Positions 43,517 to 53,939 of a stretch of 64,000 nt of DNA are shown here, one piece after another. Made by a program: the position numbers and the translations under genes. The notes beneath the pieces are model-generated. The model made no database searches and had not been told where the DNA came from. It saw nothing but the letters and a program-made list of their open reading frames with translations. Source of the stretch: Phyto melanocephala (lineage: Eukaryota; Arthropoda; Insecta; Diptera; Rhinophoridae); assembly GCA_941918925.1 (NCBI GenBank), contig OW799234.1, positions 84,766,497-84,830,496 on the forward strand, written 5' to 3'. The first letter of the stretch is position 1, and every line of letters begins with the position of its first letter.

Positions 43517-45371
43517 AGGAGTGTTTCGAAATAAATTTGTAGTTGCATTAAGTTAAATAAAACTCAAATCAAATAATTTTTATTTTTATCACGTTAGCTT
43601 TTAGATATACACTAGAAAAGCCCGGCGCGCGTTGCTACGCCCCTCAATGAATAAAAATGCGTTCTGAATTTTAATTATATATAAAGTGCAAGAAGCTAAA
43701 AATTATGACTTTTTTTTAATGGGCGTGGCACTGCCCACTTTTCTGAACAAGAAATTGTATAGTTATGACAACTCAATATGTGTGCAAAGTTTCACAAAAA
43801 TCGCTCCAGTGCAAGTACCTCAAAATCATAACTTTTTTATGGGCGTGGCCCTGCCCACTTTTCTAATCACGAAATTATACAGTCATGACAGCTCAATATG
43901 TGTGCAAAGTTTCAGAAAAATCGGCCCAGTACAAGTACCTCAAAATTATAAATTTTTTATGGGCGTGACCCCGCCCACTTTTCTAATCACGAAATTATAT
44001 AGTCATGACAGCTCAATATGTGTGCCAAGTTTCAGAGAAATCGGTCAAGTGCAAGTAGCTAAAAATGATAACTAATTTTTTGTGGGCGTGGCCTCGCCCA
44101 CTTTTTGCCACCCATAAACACTCCCTGGAATGTGTACAACAACTTGCCAAAGTTTTAGTCCAATCGGTCTTATCGTTTCGGAGTCTAATAGTTAACACAC
44201 ACACATACACACACAGAGTTTCACTTTTATATATATAGATATGTATGTCTGACACTATTATTTCAAAACTCATTCATTTTCAATTGTTATTACGATCAAA
44301 ATGGACTGCGAAAAAAAATACGTGAAAATATAATTAAAACCTTTAAAAAAAAATCCGTCATTCACTTTAAAAAAAGCAAAAAAATTGAAAGTTGACCCTC
44401 GAACTGTTTCAAATGCCAGTAAACGGTATAAGAAAAAGCTGAGCATTGAAAGAAAACCTGGATCAGGAAATAAAAAAGGTCTAAGGGATATTGGTAAGGC
44501 AAAAGAAGTCGAGCAACAGTTTCGAAGAGCACCTAACACTTCTATCAGAAAAGCAACGCGTATGGAGAAATGCTCTAATAGTTTTGTCCAAAGATTTAAA
44601 GCTTATGCTGGGCTGAAGACATACACACAAAGTTCAGAAAGTTCCAGATCGCGATTCGGTGAAGAACTTAGAAGCAAAAAAACGAGCGAAAAAATTGAAG
44701 GCATATTTTATAAAAAAAAAACACCTGTTGTGTGATGGATGACGAAAAATACATACGTACTGGCAGACTTTTCTCAACTTCTCTAAGAAATTTCTCGTGT
44801 CACAAGCTATTTGCAGTTGTGGCAAATGAAGCCAAGCATTTGTGGCATCAGGCAAGATATACACAGAAATTTATATCACGGAGTGCCTACAAAAACGACT
44901 TTTACCTTTTCTGAGACAGCACCGAGTGCCTACATATTTTTGGCCTGATTTGGCATCATGTCACAATAGAAAAAGGCACTTAAGTGGTATTCAAAGGAAA
45001 ATGTCATTTTTGTACCACGAAAGGCAAATCCACCTAACTGTCCAGAACTTAGGCCTGTGGACGGATACTGGGCTCTTGTGAAAAAAACATTTGAAGAAAA
45101 CAGGAAAGGTTTCCCAAATCATGTCCGATTTTAAATGTAAATGGAGCACCTCATCCAAAAAGTTAACAAAAGCAACTCTAAAATCTTTAATGGAAGGACT
45201 TCCGAAAAAAGTGGATAATTTTACAAATACAAAATAATAAATTAAGATTTCAATGTTAAATAAATTTGTACAATACGCCAATAAATTTGCGTATTTTAAA
45301 GAGTTTCTATAATGCACGATTTGAGTTTTATTTAACTTAATGCAACGACAAATTTTTTTCGATACACTCCT
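43517..45371 (+). mobile_element. Tc1/mariner element with about 55-bp TIRs (DD37 spacing), interrupted
   Basis: The left TIR AGGAGTGTTTCGAAATAAAT..TTGCATTAAGTTAAATAAAA and the right TIR (inverse of 45310-45371) agree at nearly every position over about 55 bases, flanked by TA (43515-43516, 45372-45373). The + strand transposase is broken. KVDPRTVSNA and KRYKKKLSIERKPGSGNKKG form the N-terminal DNA-binding part. PDLASCHNRK and, frameshifted, ANPPNCPELRPVDGYWALVK carry the last two catalytic positions with 37 residues between them; the third is D in this copy. That spacing fits the maT/DD37 group. A family C element sits in the 5' untranslated part. Confidence 0.8.
43611..44240 (+). repeat. 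Family C tandem-unit element, 4 units
   Basis: It starts ACTAGAAAAGCCCGGCGCGC with GTTGCTACGCCCC. Units of about 121 bp begin GGGCGTGGCACTGCCCAC at 43721, 43841, 43961 and 44084. It ends with CACCCATAAACACTCCCTGG ... TTTCACTTTTATATATATAG AT. A 129-codon frame through the units simply repeats a 40-residue peptide and is not considered coding. It is nested in the Tc1/mariner copy. Confidence 0.85.
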
Positions 45372-45373
45372 TA

Positions 45374-45959
45374 CGTCATATAAAACTGACTGACATTAAA
45401 TATGGTTTCTCTTCTAATGTATAGATCCACTAAGAAGAATTCTTTGAAAATTTGAACTTGAAGCGGGTATTTAAGGGTAAAAACGGGTAAAATTGGTAAC
45501 CTTATATCTGCTTAACTAAAAGTGATACATAATAACTTGAAAAGGTATTGTAATCAACGCTAAAAACAAACTTTTTTTTTAACTTTTAAGGGATAAAAAT
45601 GGGCAAAACTATATTCTGGTACTTTTTTAATTACTGTAATGTACCTAGCGAACATTTTTCTTACATGAATTCGGCACTTTTTCTTTAAACTTCACATGTA
45701 TAAGGGGTAAATATTTCCCTTCTTTTTGGTACTTAAAAAAATCTTATATTAAATATTACATGGATCTAAGTTGATTATTATTATCGTCTTATTGTTTTAG
45801 TGAAATTTTTGAAAACTGTTAGGGGGACAAAAAGGTACCCAAAAGGGAAAAGAAGTTAAATAAGAAAGAGTATCGAAAAATGAGGTATCGTTTTAATTTT
45901 AATAAAAAAAAAAGAATATTTTTGGAGAAATCCAAAATATTTGTATATCAGTTTATTAC
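45374..45959. other. AT-rich DNA, nothing firmly recognised
   Basis: Contains scattered GGGTAAAAACGGGTAAAA and AAGGGATAAAAATGGGCAAA-like direct motifs, perhaps an unnamed repeat. No gene. Confidence 0.4.
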
Positions 45960-46240
45960 AAATATATGATTTATACAAATAATGACCCTCATACTGGCTC
46001 GGCGGGCTCCCAGTCTTTTATCAAAATTCTTAATAATGTTTTTAAATAAACTATTGTCAATGGTTGATATCTCCTTTAAAATTATGTTTTTAAGCTTTTG
46101 AACTGTTGTGGGAATATTTCTGTACACTTTCGATTTTAGAAAACCCTACAAAACGTGACAAATCGCTCGTTCTTTGTGGCCAATTCACTTCTCCTCCACG
46201 AGAAACAATTCAACTTTTGAACTACTCCTTTAAAAGAGTC
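45960..46240 (-). pseudogene. Mariner-like transposase C-terminal remnant
   Basis: The reverse complement carries GATATCAACCATTGACAATA with GATAAAAGACTGGGAGCC, the same C-terminal region as the remnant at 225-618. Upstream minus-strand frames read EVNWP and a KIESVQKYSH piece (normally LKSKVY). Heavily frameshifted; only the last third remains. Confidence 0.55.
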
Positions 46241-46469
46241 ATCACAAAGTCATAGGCAAAAATGAATTGAATAAATATGTATTTTGTTTTTTTTTTTCAA
46301 ATTTTCCAAGTTTATCAACTTTTGACATGCCAAAGACACCAAATTACAAACCGTAGCCTAGAAAATTATTGCTGAGAAAACTTAACATATCGGTTTGAAA
46401 ATAACTGAAATATAAGCGTCAAAATACAACTGCTTCGTTGTTTTTTTTTCTAAAACTTTCTAACGAAAA

Positions 46470-46830
46470 TCGAAATGTTTTTAGTTTCTACACAACCACC
46501 AGAGTCAATACGCTTATCATATGAAAGGGCTTGACTCGCGAAGCACGAAACACTATACAAACATTTTAAATCCATGAGGGTCGCAACTACAACATTGGGC
46601 GCAAATCGTACCATCGACCCAATTCGGTATTTGAAAATGTACTCCATCAATCCCGCTAAATATTTGCATCAAATGAAAGAAACTATAACTATGAAAAAGT
46701 TAAAATCCAAGATGGTTTCCTAATTCAAATGGGTCAAATAAAGTGATAACGGGCTTGTAGCTTTCATTGCAATAATATTGATATCAAATGAAGTTATGGT
46801 AGGAAAGAAATTCAAGTCGGAATAATTAAC
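46470..46830 (-). mobile_element. DINE-1-like type A2 body fragment
   Basis: TATGAAAGGGCTTGACTCG, a degraded GGTCGCAACTACAACATTGG (GCGGCCACTACAAAATGGCG in better copies) and AAAATCCAAGATGG follow the A2 block order in reverse, as at 19039. Neither end is present. Confidence 0.5.
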
Positions 46831-46924
46831 CAGGTTAAACAATAAATTGTTATAATCAAATTGTATTTCTGAGATAAAAAAACATTTATTACGGCCGAAT
46901 GGGTCGATCCCGGAACATACTAAA

Positions 46925-47829
46925 GGGCGATTTTTTAGCTATTATCTTTTTGGCAACACTGGTTTAAACAGCTGACGCACGTTTCGTGTTTTGTTTCACT
47001 GTCAAACATTTTCAGTTTGGTCTATAATTTAACCATTTATCGTCTTACAAACGAACAACGCTTGCAATTTATTGAATTTTATTATCAAAATGCGTGCTCT
47101 TTTAAGAAAGTTCATCGCGTGCTTCTTATCGAAAAATTGTGTTCAGCGACGAAGCTCATTTTTGGCTCAATGGGTACGTTAATAAGCAGAATTGTCGATT
47201 TTGGAGTAAAGATCAGCCAGAAGCATTGCAAGAGCTACCAATGCATCCAGAATAAGTCACAGCTTGATGCGGTTTATGGGCTGGTGGCATCATTGGACCG
47301 TACTTCTACAAAGATGATGCGAATCGTAACGTAACTGTGAATGGTGAGCGCTACCGTGAGATGATATCCAACTTTTTTTTTGCCCAAAATGCAAGAGCTT
47401 GACTTGTATGACATGTGGTTTCAACAAGACGGTGCCACATGCCACACAGCACGCTTAACAATGAACAATTGAAAGGCGAGTTCGGTGAACATTTTATTTC
47501 ACGTTCGGTACCGGTCAATTGGCCGCCTAGATCGTACGATTTAACGCCTTTAGAGTATTTTTTGTGGGGCTATGTTAAAGCTCATGTCTATACACACATG
47601 CCCGCTTCAATTAGCGCATTGGAAGGCAACGTTCAAGCATTTATTAATGAGATACCGGCCGAAATGTTGGAAAGAGTATGCCGAAATTGAACAAAGCGGA
47701 TGGACCATTTGAGGCGCAGTCACGGTCAACATTTGCATGAAATAATCTTCAAACACTAAATTATATGGAATTTTTCTGAATTTTATGTTTGTTTTTTTTT
47801 AACTTTCCTATAGCTCTTAAAAAATCACG
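46925..47829 (+). mobile_element. Mariner-like element (DD41D-type), internally deleted
   Basis: The left end GGGCGATTTTTTAGCTATTA and the right end, inverted, CGTGATTTTTTAAGAGCTAT are imperfect TIRs. Broken + frames give NEQRLQFIEFYYQNACSFKK and VHR (N-terminal helix-turn-helix) joined directly to RKIVFSDEAHFWLNGYVNKQ. The region between, normally over 100 residues, is deleted. Then come NVTVNGERYREM, MWFQQDGATCHTA, WPPRSYDLTPLEYFLWGYVK, EIPAEMLERVC and HGQHLHEIIFKH. The third catalytic position, usually D after LTPL, is E here. Several stops and frameshifts make it non-functional, but it is the best preserved of this group here. Confidence 0.8.
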
Positions 47830-48219
47830 TTTTATTTTATAAATATTTTTGAAAGAATATTATTGTTGCACGCCTTAAATAAAGTTTTAGAATTATGTTG
47901 GGTTATCTGTGACTTAGTTATAAAATTCATGAATTTTTATATATTTTAAAAGGAATATCGACATTTCTAAAATATCGAAGTTCCCTATAGTGAATCTTCA
48001 CGGGGACAGACAATTATTTCACTATATAGAAATTTCATTATACAGAAATATTTTTTTTTTTGTTTTTTTATTTATTTAAAATAATCAGGTATTTTTGTTT
48101 GACATTTAAATACATTTGTCGGAACGTTGCTCTCCATCTCCAAAAAAGTTCGTAGTACATCAAGTGAAGAGGAAACGTGTTCTAATGTAGGTGTTAGTCA
48201 AGTGACTCCTTCCACTGGC
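47830..48219. other. Possible pogo/Tigger-like edge, otherwise unassigned
   Basis: At 47980-48055, GTTCCCTATAGTGAATCTTC and TTTCACTATATAGAAATTTC / ATTATACAGAAAT form the repeated CACTATA-type pattern seen at ends of some pogo/Tigger elements. On the minus strand a short frame (48070-48210) reads SLDVLRTFLEMESNV. Not enough to call. Confidence 0.3.
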
Positions 48220-48860
48220 TCGTCATCTTTCAAATAAACTATTGTCAATGGTTGATATCTGCTCGATAAGGTTGTTTTTAAGCCGTTGAACTGTTGTAAG
48301 ATTATTTCTGTGTAACAAAATCGTACAATCTTGGTGTCCAATTCACTGATTACATGATTCCTCCTAACCGCAAATCACAGAAATCGTAATTTTTTGTTGA
48401 TTTAACATAATAATTCTTAGATACTTGTCATTCATCCATTGAGCTGGAAATGGGTTTTGTTGGTGAAAATTATTTTGTTAAAAAATTCTTATTATCGTAT
48501 TGTTGTTCGATGGCCCAAGAAACGAATTGGTTTTACTTCTTGAGCTAACCGGATTTTATAACTCTTAAATGGAGATCACAGACTAAAATGTTGAATAATG
48601 TGGATCTTTTGGTATTTAATTACAGCATATGATGAATAATGACAGTTTTTGGATCATCTTTAATACTTTTCCTCACAGCTGCTACATTCTCAGTTCAACG
48701 ACCTCTACGTTGATAAAATTCGCTTTTGGTATAGTGAAAAGATGCCGTTTCTTAGGATTTCTCATCATCAGATTGATGGCACCCTTGACATCTTGAAAAC
48801 TTTTAATGTTTTAATAATCAAAACATGTTGTTCCTTCGAGCAAAACTTTTAACATATTAA
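48220..48860 (-). pseudogene. Decayed mariner-like transposase (DD41D-type)
   Basis: Minus-strand reading from about 48860 downward gives a SIKDDPKTV-like piece, DLHLRVIKSG, FVSWAIEQQYDNKNFLTK (normally FxxWALEQxxxDxxFxxKI) and an FSPTKPISSSMDE out-of-frame equivalent of FSDEAHFxLxG. Finally the C-terminal segment GATATCAACCATTGACAATA is shared with 45960-46240 and 225-618. The catalytic block between is deleted. Confidence 0.5.
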
Positions 48861-50203
48861 CTAACCGGAATGTGCTTAGAATTTGAAAAAAAAAATATAT
48901 TAAAAATAAAAAAATGTAGAAAAAAATTACAGCAGAATCAAAATAATACTTTAAATTTCGACACCCATTACATCAGAGATGGAAAACTTTATTGCAACGT
49001 ACAACTTTTACGATACATTGTGATTTAGGCAGATATATTTTTGTTTACAAAATTTATTTAAACAATCTTTTTAATGTTTTCTCCATTTGAAAATAATTTT
49101 TTTTAAGTGGTGGTCATAACAGCGGCCAAGTACCCCAAATAAAAAAATATATAGCAAAATACAAAGAAATTTTATTCTATGAATAAGCGAAAGACTCATC
49201 TTCTTTTTCGACGATTGCCCAATTTATTTATTTATAAATATTTGTTTTATTTTGTATTATTTTTCGCTTTTTAATTGCACTTTATTGAAAGAAGGAAAAT
49301 AATAATAATAATATAACTGTGGCAATACCACAAACTGCTTATGTCTGATTTTATAGTTTTTCAGGAAAGCACTTTTAAAATTTTTATTTGATTTTGATAA
49401 ATGAATTCCCTTTGAAATAAAAGTTTTTTATACTAATTCCACACAGTTTTATTTAAAGAGCATCATGCTTTTAATATATTAAGTTAAATTATAAGTTAAA
49501 ACAAGTCCTATTCCATACGGTGTAGGTCGTTGAAAAAATATAGGCCATAAGTGTTTTACGCTATAACCTCTTGTAAAGTTGTCCAAAATAGTTAACAATT
49601 GGCTTGAGTATAGTTTAAAATATCGGAAACGCAATAGTGTTATTAACTCACTTTTAGCTTATCTCGACTTAAGTAGTTTATTTTGTTATTGAACTTTTTT
49701 CTTTTCAGTTTTCATTTTCATTAGTATTGTATTTTTTTTTTTGTGCCTACTGTTTAAACTTCCGCTGAGTGCTGCGAGTGTTTTAAACATTTATTTCGAT
49801 TTTATTTTATTTTTATTTTATTTTTTCTATTAGTGGCACCAAATGTTTACAGCTTTGTTGTAGTAATTTTTTTTTTACATGTAAAACTCGCATAATAATC
49901 TAGAATCGTGCAACCATTAGCCAGCTGGCCAAGCAACCACTAACACTAACGAAAACCCAACAGCCAGCAGCCACTTTTTTAATAACACGACAACCATTAT
50001 TATGATGATACCAATAGATGGATGAATGAATGGGTTGGGAAGAGAAGTACTTTGTAAAGAATTGCAAAAAAAAAAGAACAAAAACTTAAAAATAAATCAT
50101 AAAATCATACCAAACTGTATGCATAAATTTTCGCTGCGTTTTCGATTTTTAGTTCACATTATTGGATTTATTGATACTGCTGCTGGCCGGGTGGGTGGAT
50201 GAA

Positions 50204-50245
<42 letters not shown>

Positions 50246-50576
50246 TGTTAAAAAAACGGAAATAAATTTGTGTGAATTGATGAATGGCTTGATTGTCCAG
50301 CTGTATTTTTATTTTAATATTTTTTTTTTATTTCTTCCCACCCAAAGTTGATTGAACGTTTACATTGTGTTCCATTCTCTTTTCAGTTTCTGCATTTCAT
50401 TTTATTTGTGCATTTTATATTTATATTTGATTTTATTTAGTACTTGTTAAAAATGTGAATACATGAATTAAATGTACGAAAACATTTAAAAAAAATTTTT
50501 TAAATTCAACTATTCTTTTTTATAAATTTTTGGAAAATTCAATTGTAAAATCGCGAATGGGCAACACAAATAAAAA
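48861..50576. other. AT-rich DNA with a (GGCT)n microsatellite
   Basis: About ten GGCT/CTGG units lie at 50203-50245. Nothing else recognised in a long AT-rich stretch. Confidence 0.6.
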
Positions 50577-50625
50577 CAAGTAAAGCTGCTATATAAGGCT
50601 GTCCGTAACATTTTATACCAATATA
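50577..50625 (+). mobile_element. DINE-1-like head fragment
   Basis: AACAAGTAAAGCTGCTATAT with AAGGCTGTCC resembles the first 35 bases of the type A/A2 head. The rest is absent. Confidence 0.4.
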
Positions 50626-50849
50626 GTGTCGTTTAATATTCATATATGTACGAATTAAATAAAAAGTAAGAAACATTTTAAACCCAAGTAAGTATGCATA
50701 AATATATATACATGTAAGGGGGATACCAAAGCAGACCTTTTCCATAAACAGGTCGCTTTTCGACCCCTCTTCGTTACCCAGAGATTACCAGGTTACTCCG
50801 ACCTCACTGAGTTTCGTGCTGCCCCAGGCGTTTGCTCTAGACTTTTGTG

Positions 50850-51150
50850 ACTTCACATTGCAGACTTATGATTATCTACAATCCTCATAAAAGAGTCCTT
50901 TGTAATCGCCAGCATCTGCTTCAGACTAATTTCCCCCATAGCACTCACATCCAACGTGTGCCTGCCGGCGATACTAAGTCTACTGCCAGCCATTGCCCGA
51001 CAGTCGCATACTACATACGCCGTTGTCTCAGTAGTCTCAAAGCACATTCTGCAAACATCATCCTCCACAACCTTAATCTTGTGCAAATGATACTTGAAGT
51101 TACCGTGCCTTTGATCAAAGCAGTTATACAGCTCAGGGTCCTCCGATTAT
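50850..51150 (-). pseudogene. Non-LTR retrotransposon C-terminal fragment
   Basis: On the minus strand an open frame reads HKIKVVEDDVCRMC, FETTETTAYVVCDCRAMAGS and RLSIAGRHTLD. The C-x2-C...H/Y-x4-C pattern with DCxAxAxxR after it is the C-terminal zinc-knuckle of Jockey/I/R1-like LINEs (compare the LINE remnant at 10280). It is bounded on the right by the DINE-1 head at 51160. No reverse transcriptase portion. Confidence 0.65.
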
Positions 51151-51159
51151 ATCTGAGTA

Positions 51160-53175
51160 CCAAGTAAGTAACTAAGTTATATTCGGTAGTGGTGCCGAAT
51201 CTGATAATACCCTTTAAGTACATAAGTACTACATCATAGTTTAGCCTAGACTTCAAATTTCATGTTATACGCTATTTTTTATTATTTCCGACGCCATCTT
51301 TGGATTTAAATTTTAACATAGTTAACTGTATTCTACGAGTCAAGCTCTTTCATTTGATACCCATATAGCTGGGATTAATAAAAATTCCGCCATTTTGTTT
51401 CAGACGCCATCTTGGACTGTACACTTTTTAATAGTTAATTGTATTCTACGGGTCAAGCCCTATTATTTGATACCAAATTTGGAAAAATCAAGGGGAATCA
51501 TTTTGAAATACCAGGCATGAACCCTATATAAATTTATTGAACACCATTTTGTAGTAGCGGTCATCATGGAATTCATTTATTTTATAGTGTACTAGCCAAT
51601 CCCGGCGCGCGTTGCTACGCCCCTTCATGAATATCAAGTGCAAGGCTAAAAACTATAACTTTTTCTTTATGAGCGTGGCACTGCCCACTTTTCTAATTAC
51701 GAAACTGTATAGTCATGACAGCTCAATAAGTGTGCAAAGTTGCAGAAAAATCGGTGCAGTGTAAGTACCTCAAAATGATACCTTTTTTTATGGGCGTGGC
51801 ACTGCCCACTTTTCTAAATACGAAACTGTATAGTCATGACAACTCAATATGTGTGCAAAGTTTCAGAAAAATCGGGCCAGTGCAAGTACCTCAAAATTAT
51901 ACCTTTTTTTAATGGGCGTGGCACTGCCCACTTTTCTAATGACGAAAGTGTAAAGTCATGACAGCTCAGTATGTTTGCAAAGTTTCAGAAAATTCGGTCC
52001 AGTGCAAGTAGCTAAAACTGATAACTAATTTTTTATGGGCATGGCCCTGCCCACTTTTTAATCACGAAATTATAAAGCCATGAAAACTCAATATGTGTGC
52101 AAAGTTTCAGAAAAATCGGTCTAGTGCAAGTACCTCAAAATTAAAACTATTTTAGGGGCGTGGCCCCGCCCACTTTTCTTATAACAAAATTTTTTAGTCA
52201 TGACACCTCGATATGTGTGCAAAGTTTCAGAAAAATCGGTCAAGTGCAAGTAGCTTAAACTGATAATTAATTTTTATGGGCGTGGCCCCGCCCACTTTTT
52301 TCCACCCATAAACACTCCCTGGTATGTGTACAACAACTTGCCAAAGTTTGAGTCCGATCGGTTTTACAGTTTCGGAGTCTATAGCTAACACACACACACA
52401 CAGAGTTTCACTTTTATATATATAGATTATATTGCGCCAGTCAAATCCATTCATTTGATAACCAAATTTTTTCTCTCAATTGTATAGAAACTGATCCAAA
52501 TTTATTTTCGTTTGTAAAATTTAGGAAATACATTGAACCAGTTGCATTTTGGCAGCTATATCTCAGTCAGTTTTAAAACGATTTATTATTTTTTCACAAA
52601 AATAAATTAAAAGACTACAACTTATAATTTGATGTCTTTAAAGTAACCAAGAATTGTTTAGAAGCTTTTAAAATTTAATATATTTAAGAAATATATATTT
52701 TTTTTTAAATAATTTTTGTCTATAACTTTGCGATTAGTAACCGATTTGTCCAAAAATTTCTCACGCACATCTCTAGATGCATACTATATCTATAAAAAGT
52801 AACAAACTTGTCTATATGTTATCCTCAGGCTGAAAATTTTTTGTGGTAACAATAAAGGTAAAAACAGAGGCAATAATGTTTTCTTTTCATATCTCAAAAA
52901 GTTATCGGCCAATTATGCTGATTTTTATTAGCAATCTGCTCCCAAATACTTTTGATATTCTGATTACAAACACGGCTCCTTTTGATGTCGGGGAGCTTAA
53001 AGGAACTGATTTCAACATACACACGGACAAACGGAAATTGCTCAATTGACTCCCCTATTAATAAGCTGTCAGAAAATATATATTTTATGGGGTCGGAAAC
53101 AAATATTGTGTAAATTTCACACGGAATGACAAACCGATATACATTCTTACACTCTCTGTAAAGGGTATACATACT
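51160..53175 (+). mobile_element. DINE-1-like type A2, interrupted by family C
   Basis: Head CAAGTAAGTAACTAAGTTAT with GGTAGTGGTGCCGAATCTGA and AATACCCTTTAAGTACAT. The A2 body shows GACGCCATCTTTGGATTTAA and TCATTTGATACCCATATAGC blocks, resumes after the family C insert with TATATTGCGCCAGTC, and ends with AGGAACTGATTTCAACATAC, CAATTGACTCCCCTATTA, a TTTTATGGGGTCGGAAAC core and a reduced terminal TCTCTGTAAAGGGTATA. Complete apart from end decay. Confidence 0.8.
51591..52426 (+). repeat. Family C tandem-unit element, 6 units
   Basis: It starts ACTAGCCAATCCCGGCGCGC with GTTGCTACGCCCC. GGGCGTGGC-type unit starts are at 51671, 51792, 51914, 52037, 52156 and 52278 (period 119-123 bp), each containing CAGCTCAATATGTGTGCAAA and TTTCAGAAAAATCGGT. 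It ends TTTCACTTTTATATATATAG AT. It is the longest of three copies here (2, 4 and 6 units) and interrupts a DINE-1 A2 body at TTTATAGTG/TATATTGCGCC. Confidence 0.9.
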
Positions 53176-53237
53176 AACAAATATTCCATAAATGAGAGGT
53201 AAATGTAAAAGTACATGTTAAATATATGTATACATAT

Positions 53238-53463
53238 GGGTGCCCCGGTGGACTAGTCAGCAGTGTGCTGGTCTGCTAGTTTGGGGGTTGCGGGTTCGTT
53301 TCCCGCCAGAGACTCTGGAGTGGTCTGCTTCTCTTTCTCTTCTATTCTCTTTCTATTCTAACTATTCTATTCATATGGAGCGCACAACATGCCAATTGGG
53401 CATAAGTGTATACCTGTCGTGGGTTTGGGCTTTTAGTGCCCCTGCTTTTCAACCTAACCTAAC
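53238..53463 (+). mobile_element. tRNA-derived SINE
   Basis: The first 75 bases have an RNA polymerase III internal promoter: an A-box-like TGGACTAGTCA (53249-53259) and an exact B box GGTTCGTTTCC (53293-53303) inside the T-arm-like palindrome GCGGGTTCGTTTCCCGC. A tRNA-unrelated body follows (CTCTGGAGTGGTCTGC, TCTATTC repeats, GGAGCGCACAACATGCCAAT, GTGGGTTTGGGCTTTTAGTG), ending in a short CCTAACCTAAC tail. The acceptor and anticodon arms of a functional tRNA cannot be formed, so it is a SINE rather than a tRNA gene. Confidence 0.8.
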
Positions 53464-53939
53464 AGGTTAAATATAGAACCACAAAGATCTTTATATGTAA
53501 GTTTATACTATATGTTCATACACTTCCGATTAAAATAAGCAGAAAATCTTTAATTTCTGTTTTTGGTATGCTATACCTTTTCAAATTATTATCGATAGCT
53601 AAAATGTTTTGTACTGGGTGTAGTCCATTAGTAGAGGCAAATCAGACTATTTTCTATTTATTTATTTATTTGAGTCAATTGATTCTTGATATTTAAAATT
53701 TTAAAACCGCACATATTAGTTACATAATTTTAGTTATTCAGTAATAATTTTTTTTTTTAGATTTTACAATATTAACGGTCAATAAGGAAATCAGTACATT
53801 GATAAACTTTATTAAAATCAGTACAAATTCTTAAAAACGGATCAGAGTTGGCATAATTTGTTTTTGAAAACTTAAACAAATAATGAATAAAAATAGCCTG
53901 AAGAACGAGATGGTACATTAATAAAAAGAGATATTTGCA
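53464..53939. other. AT-rich DNA, nothing recognised
   Basis: Spacer between the SINE and a LINE remnant. Confidence 0.5.

Noticed and set aside
43686..44075. 129-codon open frame with an internally repeated peptide
   Set aside because: It is a read-through of the 121-bp family C units; the same units in other copies contain stops and the copy lies inside a transposon.
53238..53310. Possible tRNA gene
   Set aside because: Internal promoter boxes are present but acceptor and anticodon arms do not form and a SINE body follows.
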